From assembly GCA_963580455.1 (NCBI GenBank), contig OY756957.1:997001-1061000 (forward strand): a stretch of DNA of 64,000 nucleotides, given 5' to 3'. Positions 1-14,038 of the stretch are shown here, piece after piece (the stretch's first letter is position 1; the number at the start of each line of letters is the position of its first letter). Source of the DNA: Euonymus europaeus. Taxonomy: Eukaryota > Streptophyta > Magnoliopsida > Celastrales > Celastraceae. A model generated the notes under the pieces. It was not told the origin of the DNA and did not search any database. It was given only the letters and a program-made list of their open reading frames with translations. The translations under genes and the position numbers were made by a program.

Positions 1-3000
1 AATTGTAAGTACATTTGGAGCATGCCGGATAGTAAGACGCTTCCAAGCCTTGACATAGTCACTGCACCTGCAAAAAAGAGTAAAATATTATACATACAAG
101 ATTAACTATTCAAATCAGAAGCACAACATTGAGATGCAACACCAATGCAAAGAATTTTCAATGACCTACAAAAAAACAAATCTAATAAATGCAAAATTTA
201 TTAACTCACTGTAAATAAGAAAGTGAACTAGCTTTTAACAAGCCTCTCTAAGTCCTACTGTCCTATATATGAAAATATGAGTTGTGAACAAGGCCAGAAT
301 GATTTTGTCTTGAATGGTCATGAGAAAGAAGCAACTATTTACTACCCTACTTTGATTCTAGTGATTCCTGGTCAATGGCTAATTATCCATATCCATGTAT
401 AGCGCATGGTAGCATAATAACTCATTAAGACACCGATCCTTCGTAGAAAATTCCTAAAGGCAAATAAGAATGACAGGGTTCGGCAAACAAAATACCGAAC
501 TAGTCCAAGTGTCCAACTTCAAGGTTCACTATTCCTAATCTTGACTCTCTTATCCTAATACACTCGAAAAAGGAGGCAACCACATTCACCGGACATGCCA
601 AGCCACTGGCTAAGAGAGAGAAAAAAATTCAAGCATTACACATCCTGAACCTAGAAAAAGTAACTGAAAAACAAAAACCAAATGTCAAGTCAGTGATAAT
701 GGCAGAACTCAAAAGGGACATTAAATACTTCAAGAGAACATGGTACATAAAGCAAACAAATGCCGACAACACAACAAGCAAGAAGTGAATTATAAAGTCC
801 TTGAGCCTTAGATAAAAGGACAGATATGCATACCCATCACATCTGTACATATTTTCTCCATGAAGCCACTCTTTGACAGTGAACTGATCAAGGCATTCCT
901 CCAATGATGTAGCATCACCATGAATCTCGACGGTTAAATCCATCATATTTTCATACTGATTCGATATCTTATTGCAGTTTGTACAGATCACCTGAACAAC
1001 AGAACAGGGTCAAAAAAAGTCAGAATGAAGCTAATAGAGAAGCAAAAATAGTAACCAAATGCAAAGACCTAGAAGTTGTCTAACAGTTTTAATTGTAAAT
1101 TCCAATATAAAAGATGACAGATGGGATGAAAGGCATGATAGTAACATAGTGAATAATCAGCATACCTCAGACCCAAGGTATGCAAAAATCGTACTTGTGA
1201 CTTATAGAACCTGGATGAACATGTTTTCACAGATTTACTGAACAGAATATTCCACTCTAAGGAACTTCATCTAATTTCTATAATAGCATCATCTACTATT
1301 ACCAATGCATGTGGTTATCATCTATGCCAAAAGTGAAAAACAGACGATGGATAGATGGATGGCGTCAAATACCACATGTGAACCATTCTGGGTAATGACT
1401 CAATGAGAAAATTATCAATGCTTTTTATGAAATTGTAGCATGATATGGAAAAGCCAAGTTCTGACTAATAGCTACGAAAAAAATTCCACCACAATGAATT
1501 GTTTCCATACAGGCAATAACCAAACTTGCAAAAATAATAAGCAAAATTATTGGCTTTAGTACATTAGGATGCCTCACCTGAGATTGCAAGTGACCACCAA
1601 ATATATGTTGAATAAGAGTTGTCTCTTGAGCGCTGGGATGAACAGCTTTCTCCCCACCAAATTCATCCAGGCACACAGATTGCATTGTATCGATAGCAAA
1701 TCTACAATTAATAGAGAGGAAACTGATAACTCATAGGTGAACTAAACTTTCCCATCTCACTAACATTCTTAGTTATTAGCCAACCTTATTCTATGTAAAA
1801 TACAACGATGTCCCCAGGTGGGAAAAAATGGATCCAGTTATAGTAGCACAAACCTCATAAATTCGTGAGCATCCTCTTGTCTACCACAGCCAAGATTGCC
1901 ACCAATATTGGGTAATCGAGATAGAATGTTGATTGGTGAAAAAGGAAGCTGACTGAGGCTTGCTCTTTCAACATGGTCTTGAAAATCACAAAGAAAGCAC
2001 CAATCATTACGTCTACCTGAAAAAATCAAAAAAGGAAAAATGGAGAAAGTGAGGACATGCTTAAGCACTGGACAATAAAGGAAAAAAAAGGTGAGAAACA
2101 ATTTTAATCAATTATTTACATTCTCTCTTATGAACATTCTCCACCAAGTACACAATAAGCGGCCTTGTGTATGTAAGGCACTGTAGAACCACATTGGCAA
2201 AACAACTGCATAAAAGAGACAACATTAAAAGCATAAAGAGGAAAAATCACACTTAAAAAGGAGCACTCATGAGTATGGTGCCAGTGTTGTTCCTTTGGAT
2301 GCTTGGTTGTGCATGCATCTATGTTTTACATGCAAGTGCACATCCTAACTGCTACGCAAGTGAAATCATCTAGGTAATAACAATAGAAATACGGGAAGCA
2401 TTAATGTGGCTGATTATGTCTGCACATTTGAGCAGCAAATATGTCAGCACTTGCGATCCACATACAATTGGACAACCTCAGCTCACATGGCTTCCATGCC
2501 AGTGAAAGCATCCAATTGGATAGATTCAAATAAATAATATGAGGTCACTGCATACCTGTTTCCACAATTTAATAGTCCACAAGGAGGAAACCCTGGCTTC
2601 TCCCAGTTGAAAAGTTTCACAAATTCCTCATAGGGAAAAAGAACCTGAATTCATACACTAAGTTACAGTTGAACTTCTATAAAAACTAAATTATAAAAGA
2701 GGCACACAAACAATACGTTGTAAATCCACCTTTCTTGGCTTTTTTACAAAGCTGGAGGATCCGGTACCAGGAACCAATGCAATTCCTGAAGTTGTTCTTT
2801 TCCCAAAAGACTTGACTCCAGCATAGCACGTTGCAGTCGTTGTTGAATTTTCCTTGCAATAATCTTTACAATTTCTATTATGCCCAGAATTCCAGTCCGC
2901 TGATTGGCACTTCAAAGAGCTAATCAAGAAGAAATATTTGAAATTCAAAACTACCATATGGTAAAACAATATAGCTATAAAACAGATATTTAATTCACAA

Positions 3001-3823
3001 AAAGGAGACCGCAACTGTCAGAATATGAGAAGCAAACAAAAATATGCAATTGATAAGATAATTCACTCAAATTCAGTCAAAAACTAATCAAGCACCAATC
3101 TTTCTTTCAAAGAAACTAACCAAATACCTGAGACAGCAGATGCCAATGTGACAAGGCCAACGAAAATCTAGTAATCTCTATTTCTATTGGGAACAAACAA
3201 TTGTAGCCATCGAGTTTACAACTCTATCAATAACAACTGCTTCTTTAACCAATATGCCAGAAGCAGTCCACTATTTATGCCTTTTGAAACAGTATATACA
3301 TCACTAGAGAAGAAACATAAAACAATTAACAAAGAAGTACACTTTTTCAATTACAATGAACAAAATGTTCAATTTACTCTTTTCCTATTATAATAACGAT
3401 TCTTTCCCAGTAATATTATCCTTAAATTCAGCAATCCACGGTTTATCAATAAATTATCGCGTTCTTTTTTGTCTTCTAAATCCCATCCATGAGGCGTGTA
3501 GCATAAACACATCAAAACGACTCAAAAGCAATAATCAAACTTCATCCTTACCAGTATCTGACGGATTTGCAACGAGAGCACTTCTTAGAACCAGGACTGC
3601 CGCAAACAGCACAAGAGTTTTCCTCTTCTTTCACGGGTATCCCAGGCATCGTATTACCACCTCGATCACTGCCTTTTTCTCCTCCCTCGAAATTAGCGTC
3701 GACTTCGAAGTACTTCGACGCCGTATTCTTCAGCAAGTGTAACAAACCGAACGAGATTATGAATACCGTGAAAATCAATTGCAGAAACCAATTCAGATCC
3801 AAGGACACACCATTGACATGCAT
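1..3823 (-). CDS. Ubiquitin carboxyl-terminal hydrolase with MYND zinc finger (UBP18/19-type), 5' part; runs off the left edge
   Basis: A cysteine deubiquitinase of the plant UBP15-19 group, which removes ubiquitin from proteins. Exons read on the minus strand: 3823-3552, 2919-2712, 2644-2556, 2205-2120, 2016-1854, 1701-1578, 991-834 and 67-1 (continuing outside); all phases join in frame, giving 389 codons. The N terminus ([13 protein letters not shown]) carries one hydrophobic segment at about residues 11-30, so membrane anchoring is likely. A MYND finger follows ([20 protein letters not shown], then CxxxxC/H spacing across the first intron). The protease starts with the Cys box GLLNCGNSCFANVV; the catalytic Cys is in NSCF. 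Further family blocks are [39 protein letters not shown] and the paired CxxC of the fingers region. The His box lies outside the window. The exon 2 donor (GTTTGT) was chosen because only it keeps phase. The short N-terminal extension before MYND points to UBP18/19 rather than UBP15-17 (from memory of the family). Confidence 0.9.
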
Positions 3824-4008
3824 CTAAATCAAATTGATCAAATTCACCTCGGTCCTGTCCCTTCTCATCGATAATTACTCCAAGATAGGGTTTTTTCCCA
3901 CGTTGAAATTCAATTTGAGCTTAACTGCATAAGCCCTAATTGAACTTGGGTTTGTAGATGATTCTGGAGGATATATATATAATAATCTACGTACAATTAG
4001 CCTATGAA

Positions 4009-4030
4009 GGGGAAGGGGAAGGGGAAGGGG
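4009..4030 (+). repeat. GGGGAA short tandem repeat
   Basis: Three full GGGGAA units plus a final GGGG, about 190 bp upstream of the UBP start codon on the opposite strand. Read on the UBP strand it is a CCCCTT pyrimidine tract in the promoter or 5' UTR. Confidence 0.8.
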
Positions 4031-6568
4031 AGAGTGGTTTCTTTCTCAAGAAGTTTTCATTCCATGGAGCTGGGGATTTTAATTTGGACGTTAATCACAA
4101 GGTCTTGGATAGAGTAACGGGCTGTGATAATTGCGTCAAACACTCAAACAGAGTCAATGAGTAACGGTGGTCAATGAGCTTATGGAATCAACTAGAAGCA
4201 TGGCGTTGGTTTGTTTGATTCTCAAACCTTCATGTGTCTCAAAAGTCACTGATAATTTGGTAATAAAAGGAGTGTGAGTGATGGCTTGATGAATATGAGA
4301 AATACGAACTAAGGGGGGCCTGCATTTTCTCAATTTGAGAATTTTTTAAAAATATCAAAAAATAGTGTTTGATGTGTAAGGCAAAGTCATCTACCTTTTT
4401 TATAGATAAAAGCATTAAATTCATTGACAAATAATAGTAAGTCAAATAGGTGTTTGATCCGAGGATTCAAAATATTTCATATTTGTATCGATATTCTTCC
4501 AACAGATTTAATTTTTTTCCCAAAAAAAGAAGAAGATGATGATGATATATACACACACTTGAAGCTTTATATTTATCATTTTTGAGTATTTTTTTTAAAA
4601 TTATTTGATGGCTCAAAACCATCTAATGTAAGCCCAGTAGATGTTCCCTCCATTCAGTCATCATTAGGCCTATCTCTGTATTACTCAAAAATTAATTGTC
4701 GTGAAAATAAAATTGATATTTTGTTTTTCAATCATAATTTTTAATTCTCGTTAAATTTTGTTGAGACAATCCACAATTCCACACATACTTGGATATTCTT
4801 TAAATTCCATTTAAATAAATAAATATCAAACGGCATCAGTGAAATTATGATATTAAATTGAGGAGTGGAATAAAATGGCATATTAGTGAGGTTAATTTTC
4901 TTTACATTCTTTTTTATGGGAGGTGATATCATTACTGCCACTGAGGTGCACATGTATTCAACAAATTATAACCACACTTCCATTCAATATAAAGGTGTGG
5001 GGAAGTAAATAAAGATTGAAGAGATTCAAAATTTGCGAAAAGTCTTTCACAATATTAAGTTTCTTTATTCTTCCAAGACTTTCAATATTATTGTTATTGC
5101 ATTGTAAAATTTCTGCTCAATTATACCTACCCCTATGTGTATGTATGAGTGTTGAGTCTTATGAAGGCAACCACAACAATGAAAATCTTCTGTCTCGTTA
5201 AAATCACACATCGGATCTAACCTTTATTATGCAAAAAAATAAAGTCGCATACTTATCCACATCAATAGAACACGTTTCTGAATAAAGTCTCATAAACAAA
5301 AACACATATTTTAATATAATTTTACTGGTTCATCAAAATTATACTATTTCAATTTCCCTGTGCCTAATTGACTTTCGTCGTTCGGACAGATTTTTTGTCC
5401 ACCAGTTCTTAATAGTATACAAGTGACGAACTTGAAAAAAATAAAATAAATAGGACACCTTTTTATATTAGACCACAAATAGGCCATTATGCATATGTGA
5501 ACCGAAATGGGCCTCATAATCAAAGCTAAATTATGGGTCAAGGGAATTTGAACCACAAAGAGCCCATATCATCATCTATGACCAGGCTTTGGGCCTAATA
5601 ATTACTCTTGAAGTTGGGCTACAATCCCCAAGAGCCCTTTTGACATGCTCACCAAAAGTGAACCTTCGAAGGCCCAATATATAGTAAGTATTTTCCCTTA
5701 ATAATGTTTTCCCCCTTTCATAGGAAGATATGGTATTTAGAATAATGGAAGTATATTAAGGTAAGGTGGTGGGGTTAACAACAAACTTGGTGGATGGGGT
5801 ATTTATCAAAGGTGGCTGCTTGAGAGTTGCTAGACAAAAGCAACCGACCATCAATGTCCTTTAAATTCAAGTTATTATTGGCAGATTCAAAAGCCAACTG
5901 TATGTCTGAATCAATTGTTGTTTTTTTCTTCCTTCTTCCAATCGCATTCTAGAAAGAAACCCACATGTGATCGACACTAAACAATGTATGTGTTTTTAGT
6001 AGTATCATATACTCACAATTAAAACCTTGATGGGTTATTTGGACACATTCTTTTAAAGTTATTTTCGTGCTCTTTGTTTTCCATTAAAAATTCTCGTGCA
6101 TAAATTTTGTTTCTTATGAGAAGGGGAAATTACACGATAATTTTATATATAAAGAGCCACAATCAACTTCCTGTTTCTTCTTTTTAATTAATGGAATTGA
6201 GACAATTGTATCCATTAATAATAATGCACCCGAAAAACAATGGCTCTTAGATCATATAATTAAGCGCAACAACTGACCTAATTTAAATAGGCTAAACTAT
6301 ACTTTACCTCTTTGAAGTCAGGGTCTTTTTTCGTCTATCTATTTAAAGTTTAAAATTTACTTCAAATATTCTTTAATTATTACAAATACTTATTTCCAAG
6401 TTGTCATTTCGATGGCTACATATTCAAATTCCAATACACACTCTAATTGGAACAAGAAAATCGAGACAGGAATGAATGAATGAATTTTTGAAAGTATAAA
6501 ATGACGCTCACGTTTTACCTTGGAAAATCTATATTGAGAGAGTTGTAATAACAATTTTACCTATTAAA

Positions 6569-6762
6569 AGATACTTTTATTTGATATTTTAAAATCATGA
6601 ATGTGTTTCGATCGAAATTACGAGTTAAATAAAAATAAAAAAGAAGGTGAAAAAAATGATATTTGAAAGATACTTTTATTTGATATTTTAAAATCATGAA
6701 TCTGTTTCGATCGAAATTACGAGTCAAATAAAAATAAAAAAGAAGGTGAAAAAATGATATTT
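6569..6762. repeat. Two-copy tandem duplication, 99-bp period
   Basis: Copy 1 (6569-6667) and copy 2 (6668 to about 6762) both start AGATACTTTTATTTGATATT and share the block TTTCGATCGAAATTACGAGT. They differ by only a few single bases and a one-base run-length change. No coding potential was recognised. Confidence 0.85.
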
Positions 6763-9195
6763 GAGTGGAGTTCGCTGTAAAAAAAAGGTTTATAGCAGAC
6801 TCAGCATTCCCATACTGAGTGTCCGTTAATGAAGTGAGAGTGGCAAGCAACTAAAAGTAGGACCTATAGGAGCTACGTCTTGGTGTGGGCAACAAAACCC
6901 GGAGTGGTGTTGCCCACTATCCTTAAAAGTAGCCCAATAGGACTGTTTCCAATACAAAGCCCATGGCCCTCTCTCTGGCCTACTCTACAGTCAAATCAGG
7001 AATTCTGGACGGATTTTTTTAATTAAAAAAGTCAAAAAAATAGTGTAACATTTCGAAAAGAAACAAAACTAGGCCCCCAAATCACCAAATGTGGGTATGG
7101 AGCTAAGATTAGCATATAAATTATAAATTATAAATTATGATATATATATATATATAGGGGGTGTGGGCATCTTTGTCAAGAAGCTGTCTATAATACATAC
7201 GTCACATGTAGTCTTGTATGGTATATTGATATGGTGATTCTATTTGTAGGGCTTGTGTTTTCGTCCTCTTTTGTTGAGTCGACCCTACCATACATATTTC
7301 CATAAAAACGACTGCTCTTCAAACTGCACGACTTCATTCTTTATAGATAATGTCACTTCAAGTTAATTCGAGAGAAAAAACATTTTTGATAGAGTAGGAG
7401 ATTTCAAGGGAGATTGAATCTCGCATTTTTTGAGGCGAGGTTCCTAACAAATGCTTCAAACTCTACTACAAAGGTCAATACGAATCAAAAATGTACCATG
7501 GATTCCACCTCCGCACTATCATTGCATAAATTGCATCAGCAAAACTGTCTGTGTTATTATTTACTAAATATATGCCCGAGTGATAATGGATTAGCTGGTT
7601 CCACGTGGCTTCACTTAAAGGAAGCAAGTGGGCCCCAGGCCCGCCTGATAGAGATTGCTCCGGTGGTGACGTCCCCATCATTAGCTCGGTGAGCAAAATA
7701 AACAACGATGCTCGGATCCCAAACGATCCTGACCACGTATTCCAAGCATATGCGTCCTAAACCAACCATTTACAGCTTTCCACGTAGCATCTAGAAAGTT
7801 AACGCGCGAGATTCCACACTTGCATGCATGTGAAACCCAAAATCATCCATGCATGAATAATCAAATATACGCAATTACAAATATTTTTTTTTACACGTAA
7901 TCCAAGCTGAATTGAAGTCCATTGGTTTAATTAAAGTAGAACGTATTGCACCATTCTCCATGAAAATTAAAATGATAATTAATCAATTCGTTAATTAACT
8001 AATCAAGGTGCATGAACCAAGCATTGCAGATTCCTCAACCACGAGAAATTACCCTTATTGCTCCATTTTTATTTTTTTTTAAATGTCTGCCCATTATGTC
8101 TCATAATCATGTACTTTTGTCCCTAACCGACCTCTTACTTATGCAAGTTTTGGTCTTGAGAATAGAGGGTTTTTATCAACTTTGTTTTTATTTATTACAT
8201 ATATACACTTATTTATTTATACCAAAATCAGTTGACCACCACTAGCGCAGGCTACGCACATCGAAGTCATAGCCAAACAATAAGACCCGGTCCACTAGGC
8301 AATCATTTTATGTTATTTTATATTATCTATCGAATTATTATGTCCGTTTATATGATAGACTGCATTTATATTTTTATTTATCCCAAATCACAGTCTACTT
8401 CATTATCGATAATAAGTAAAAAAATCACTAATTTATTAATATATTCTCGTTTATTGTGCATCTTTATTTACAAATGACATTGAATTTTGCCAATAATAAT
8501 ATGCGAGTGGAGTAGTTGGAGAGTATATTAGGAAGAAAGCTAATTAAATTTATTATTTTAATGATATTAATTGAATTTTTTAATATGTGTGAAAAACAAA
8601 TGAGTTTATCAAATAAGGACGGAGAGAGTATTATTTTTCTATTAAGATCTTAATGGGTTATAAATTACAATTTTGAAGCTTCTATAAAATGTCCAACTTG
8701 GGGTTATATCTGTGTATCAATCATATAATTCTTAATTTTGTTGATGGGCAAATGTTACCTGGCACTTTTAAGGTCTCATCGATGTGTCACTCGTGAATTA
8801 ATGCCACGTGGCTCTCGACCTATTTGCATGTCGTGAGAGTGAATGAGTGAGAGCGGAGACTGTCACATTAAAGAAAGTATATATTATTATTATAGACATA
8901 ACTATATCCAAAATGCCAGATGCAGAAAAGGAGAGAATAGTGGCTTAATTAGTTGTTTTTGTTGCATAAAAAAATATACGCTATTTGTCCTTTTTATGGA
9001 CTATACAAGCCGTGTCCCTTCCAACCAAATTGTATTCAATATGTTGGTTGGTGCTCACATACATTAACTCCTCCCTTTTCTTTTATTGAGGTTTTATTTT
9101 TTTGATTTTATTTTCATAAAGATTGTTAAAATAAATAAATGAGGAACCTATGTTATGGTTGTCTTTCCGAAGGGCCCTAGTAAATTTTACAGTTC

Positions 9196-9199
<4 letters not shown>

Positions 9200-9240
<41 letters not shown>
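9200..9240. repeat. TA dinucleotide microsatellite
   Basis: An essentially uninterrupted TA run of about 37 bases ending in TATGTATAG. Shorter TA tracts occur at 7139-7155 and 25866-25886. Confidence 0.9.
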
Positions 9241-9241
<1 letters not shown>

Positions 9242-9786
9242 AGTATGAAGGACAAGAAGGGTGTTGAATAACTCGATTCTCACACACAGATTTGATCCCA
9301 ATTTATATAACAAACAATCAAATCAGAAAAAAGAAGAAGAAAAGAATAACACAAGATAGTGCTTATATAATTGTTGAGTGCTTAACATCAAATGTCAAAG
9401 TGGTAGTAGTCCTGTTTCAATGAGGTTTTGACTAAGTTTTTGAAAATCGGATCGAACCAACCTGTTTATGAAACAGGTTAAAAAGTGTAAGAACATTTTT
9501 AAAAAGATATATAATATTTTTTTATTTTTTTTATTATATTTTTCATATTATATATTTTTTTTGTTATGAAGAACATATAAATGTTTGTGAAATTATTTAA
9601 CGAACCAGATTATTGAGAGCATTATAACAATATATATGAAATATTTTTAATTGTTATTTATATTTAATAAAATATATATTATATTATATTGAACTCGATT
9701 CAAACATGATTTGAACCCCGGTTCAAGCATTAAATCATAAAATGAAAAAAAAATTCGATTCGATAATCGGTCCAGCTTTCCAAACC

Positions 9787-10016
9787 TGTAAACCAGTCAA
9801 GTGTTGCAAGAAACATTATCAGTAAGATGATTTCATAAGAAATCTGAAAGCAGAACAAGCTGCGTATCTATATCAGAGGAAAAGTTTCAGTTACAAAGAA
9901 TGCGGCTCACAGAAGAAAACCTAGCAACATATGTAACCTACAAAGAATAAAATAATGAAAAGACTATAAAGACCTCAAAACAAAAAACTACATCGTTTTA
10001 TCACTGTTGTTTAACA
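9787..10016 (-). repeat. 3' LTR of the Copia element
   Basis: This 230-bp repeat is bounded by TG..CA and matches 14051-14280 except for two single-base differences (near 9828 and near 10000). It is preceded by AAACC, the target duplication. Being on the left, it is the downstream LTR of the minus-strand element. Confidence 0.95.
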
Positions 10017-10027
10017 TCCCCCCACAA
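10017..10027 (-). promoter_or_regulatory. Polypurine tract of the Copia element
   Basis: The minus strand reads TTGTGGGGGGA directly before the 3' LTR (TGTTAAAC). This is the expected place and composition for the plus-strand primer of reverse transcription. Confidence 0.85.
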
Positions 10028-13000
10028 GCGGGACGGTAGACATCGACTACGTTCAGCTTGGAAAGCAATCGATGAAGTTGAGAGACTGTGATAGGCTTAG
10101 TTAAAAAATCACTGGGCTGGTCCTTGGAAGGGATATAAATGAGCTTAAGAAAACCAGCCTGAACTCGGTCACGAACAAAATGACAATCATGCTCGATATG
10201 CTTAGTCCGCTCATGGAATACCGGATTGTTCCCAATGTGTATAGCAGATTGACTATCACAAAAAAGTGAGACGGGAGTAGGATGATCAATTCCGTAGGAG
10301 AATTCAAAGGTTTAGAGTTGATGAAGCCTGTGTCATGTAATAGGTCAAGAGCATATTTTCGTTGACTAATAGCAAGTCCTGTGGAGGAGCGGTTGATTTC
10401 AAGACCAAGAAAGAACTTCATATCACCCAAATCCTTGATTTTAACCTGGGAAGACAAATAATCTTTAATGGATTTAATGAGAGCTTCACTATTTCCTCCA
10501 ATCACCATATCGTCAACATAAAGAAGCAAGGCCACAAAAGCTGAACCCTTTCGCAAAGTGTACAATGAATAATCAGACTTTGATTGAATAAATCCAAACG
10601 CAAGTAAGATGCGATTAAACTTGTCATTCCATTGACGCGAAGCTTGCTTCAAACCATAGAGAGATTTTTGAAGCTTACAAACAAGCTGCGGGTTGGAAGT
10701 GGAATAGCCTGGAGGTGGCAACATGTATACCTCTTCAAAAAGATCTCCATTGAGAAAAGCGTTGTGTACATCCAGTTGATGGAGAAACCATTTACCCATG
10801 GAAGCCAAGGCCAGAAACATGCGGACAGTGGCCATTTTTACTACTGGAGAAAAAGTTTCTGTGTAGTCAAGACCATGTCGTTGACTAAACCCCTGAGCTA
10901 CTAAACGAGCCTTGTGACGATCAATGGTCCCATCTTGCTTGTATTTTATCTTATAGATCCACTTGGAACCAATGGCCTTCCGCCCTTTTGGTAATTTCGC
11001 CATCACCCATGTCTTGTTATCTTCCAGGGCTTGTAATTCTAATCTCATTGCTTCCTGCCAATCAGAGTCCTGAATAGCTACTGAAAAATCTTTAGGCTCA
11101 TGGTGACTAGAAATGGAACATAAAAAGGCAGCATGAGATGGAGAAAATTTATCATAAGAAAGATGCTTACTGATAGGATGAATCGGTGCAGACTTGAACC
11201 TTGGAAGATTATTGGATACAGAGCTGCGCATGGCAGAATTGCATTGGTAGTCACTGAGATAAGATGGTGGGTGTTTAGGTCTCTGAGAATGACGCACAGG
11301 GGGTAATTGAGGAGATAACTGAGGTTCAACCTCAGACAAAGGTGCAGTGTCAAGGACAAATTCCATAGGTTGAGAAATAGAGGGAGATATGGTAGGAACA
11401 AGGGAAGATGATGTTGGTTGCGCATAAGAAGGTAATGGGGTTGGTATGGACTCCAAAAATGGTAGAGAGGTGGCATGATGATAATCTTCTTTGTCTAAGG
11501 CAGAAGAGGATATTGAGTTGGGAGAAAAAGGAAAAATTGACTCATGAAAATTAACATCACGAGAAATGAAAATATCATGAGTTTCTAAATCGAAAACTCT
11601 ATAACCTTTGACACCAAAAGGATACCCCAAAAACAAACATGTTCGAGCCCGAGGTTGAAACTTAGAACGAGGATGTACTGCGGTGTAACATAGGCAGCCA
11701 AAAACTCTCAAATCAGTATACAAAGGTGGCTTTTGAAACAAGATCTGATAAGGAGAATATTTGTCTAATTGCCGTGAGGGCAATCGATTGATAAGATGAA
11801 CAGCTGTGAGAATACAAAAACTCCAAAAACTTTCAGGAACATGAGAATGACAACGTAAAGCACGAGCAGTGTTGAGAATGGTTTGATGTTTGCGTTCCAC
11901 TACCCCATTTTGTTGGGGAGTGTAGACACAAGAAGTTTGGTGGAGAATCCCATGAGAAGAAAAAAAATCTCTCATAGCAAATTCAGCACCATTGTCAGAT
12001 CGCAAGCTCTTCACCCTTTTATCAAAATGTGTTTCAACATAAGCACAAAATTGTTGAATGTAAGATCGGGTTTCACTCTTCGAATGTAAAAGATAAACCC
12101 ATGTGGCGCGACTAAAATCATCAACAATAGTTAAGAAAAAACGATAACCATCGATAGAAATCACAGAATGTGGTCCCCAAATGTCAACATGAATGAGTTC
12201 AAAAGGGGAATGTGTTTTAGATACACTAATATTGAAAGGTTTACGCTTCATCCTAGCTAAAGAGCAGACAGAACAAAAATCAAAATTCTCTTGAAGAGAT
12301 TTAGGCAAAAACAAACTAGTACTATGGGAAGGGTGTCCTAGTCTATGATGCCATATCATTGAATCTTTAGGTAGTTCACTGGGTGCCAAAACTGAATTGA
12401 TAGAGAATAACTTTGACTCCCAATGATAAAGCCCTTTACGCAAGCTCTCCATTCCAATCTTCTTCGAGGTGTCCAAGTCCTGTAAAACACAAGAATTAGA
12501 GGTGAAGATGATTGAAAATTGGTTGGAAGCAGTCAATCGACTCACAGATATTAAGTTGAAATGGAAAGAAGGAACACAAAGTACATGAGTCAGAGTGATG
12601 CGTTTATGTAGGAGAAGTGACCCTATGTGAGTTACACGATGTTTATCTCCATTTGGCAATGTCACAAAAGCAGAAGTTAAAGGTTGAGCAGATTGAAGAA
12701 AATCTACTGAACAAACAACATGATCACTTGCGCCACTGTCAATCAACCAGTCAACCAAAAATGGAATTTTAGATGGAAGACTAGAACCATGTGGAATAAA
12801 AGCAGTACCTGCCACAGCGGATACCGAAGAGAAGGTTGAAGGTGAATGGGAAACACTACCTGAAACATTATCATTGGAAGAAATGGACCTTTCATTTTGT
12901 TGTGAGTGGCCAGAAGAAGAATTCACTTTAAGGAAGTGCATCAGTTGATTACAAAGCTCAGGAGTCATTTGGAATGGTTGTCCTGAATCAGAACTACCAG

Positions 13001-13991
13001 TCAACTCTGTGTGATTCACAAAGTGTCCTTTATCTGACCGAGGTGTATTCCCAGAACGTTGATTTCTTCGTGGTTGACTCGCCGGATAGCCATTAAGTTT
13101 GTAGCATCGCTCAATGGTGTGACCAATTTTGTGACAGTAAGCACAAGAGAGATTTTCATTCCTGCCTTGAGAACTACGAGGATTTGACTTCATGTTATCT
13201 GACTGACCCTTGAATGCCAATGCCATGGCAGGAGGCTGAACGGGAGACGCTTGCCCCATAGAAAGTTGTCTTTCAATATGAAGAACCATGGACAATGCTT
13301 TCGAGCAAAGTGGCAGTGGCTCCATTGAAAGTATTTGATTTCGAACAATGGAGTAACTATCATTCAATCCCATCAAAAAAATCATTGTATGATCCTTCTT
13401 TTGATATTCCTCCAGAGCTGCTCTAGCACCACAAGAACAATCCGGTAAAGTTCTGTAATAGATATATTCATCCCAGTAACCTTTCAACTTGGTGTAATAC
13501 TCTGTAACCGTCATAGTGCCTTGACGAGTTTCACCCATAGCTTGGCGAATTTCATATACCCGTGTGTCATTGGATGAGGCATATCGCGATTCCAAATCAA
13601 GCCAAAGATCGCGTGCGGTCCCAAAACTAGAAAGACTTCCAGCGATTTCTTTCGAAACGCAGTTAGTGAGCCAGGTGATGACTACACTATTGCAACGACG
13701 CCAAGCAAGATAATTTGGGTGATCAGAATTTAAAGCTTTCACTGAGCCATCCACAAGACCACGCTTGCTACGGCCATCCAATGCAATCAAGACATTTCGT
13801 GACCAAACATGGTAATTATCCTCCCCGGTTAGGGCTAAGGTTACCAATTTTTGAACAGCATAATCAGCGGCAGTAAGAGACAGAGAGTCATCAGCAAGAA
13901 CGTTACCAACAGGAGTAGACACCGTAAGGCCAGCCTCCGAAGTGGGAAGAGATACATTCGCGGAAGATGTCGTCATGAAGAAAACGAACAC
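10020..13991 (-). pseudogene. Copia gag-pol polyprotein, RNase H mostly deleted and frameshifted
   Basis: One open frame of 1,296 codons runs from 13991 (likely true start MTTSSANVSL at 13976) to 10101. In order it shows: a gag UBN2-type region; a zinc knuckle CAYCHKIGHTIERC near residue 285; the protease motif WLIDSGASDHV near residue 425; the GAG pre-integrase motif IWHHRLGHPS; an integrase core with HVDIWGPH and LRSDNGAEF; and reverse transcriptase with LDVHNAFLNGD and LLLYVDDMV. After [14 protein letters not shown] (about 10300) the frame changes. Another frame then continues [35 protein letters not shown] and DFLTKP down to the polypurine tract. Compared with normal Copia proteins about 130 residues are missing, including the RNase H catalytic Asp and Glu motifs. 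This copy could not make a working reverse transcriptase/RNase H by itself. Confidence 0.93.
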
Positions 13992-14038
13992 GAAGATCAG
14001 AATCAGTAAAATCGAAGATCGGACTCAGATTTAACCTC

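Larger units (their letters stand above)
3824..9434. other. Gene-poor intergenic region
   Basis: About 5.6 kb between the divergent side of the UBP gene and the transposon block. The first few hundred bases must hold the UBP promoter and 5' UTR. No reading frame with a recognisable domain was found on either strand. The DNA is AT-rich with homopolymer runs and holds the GGGGAA repeat (4009-4030), a 99-bp tandem duplication (6569-6762) and a long TA run (9200-9240). Two palindromic CCACGTGG G-box cores occur at 7601-7608 and 8804-8811 with no gene beside them. Confidence 0.6.

Noticed and set aside
3187..3827. Plus-strand small genes over the UBP first exon and intron
   Set aside because: They are antisense readings of the UBP exon and AT-rich intron with no family feature.
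7414..7705. Overlapping small frames on both strands near the first G-box
   Set aside because: The two frames are complementary readings of a locally GC-richer segment; neither shows a known motif.
10362..10904. Plus-strand frames inside the Copia element
   Set aside because: They lie opposite the reverse transcriptase coding frame and show no domain.
11078..11476. Separate minus-strand protein within the Copia element
   Set aside because: It is an out-of-frame reading of the linker between integrase and reverse transcriptase.
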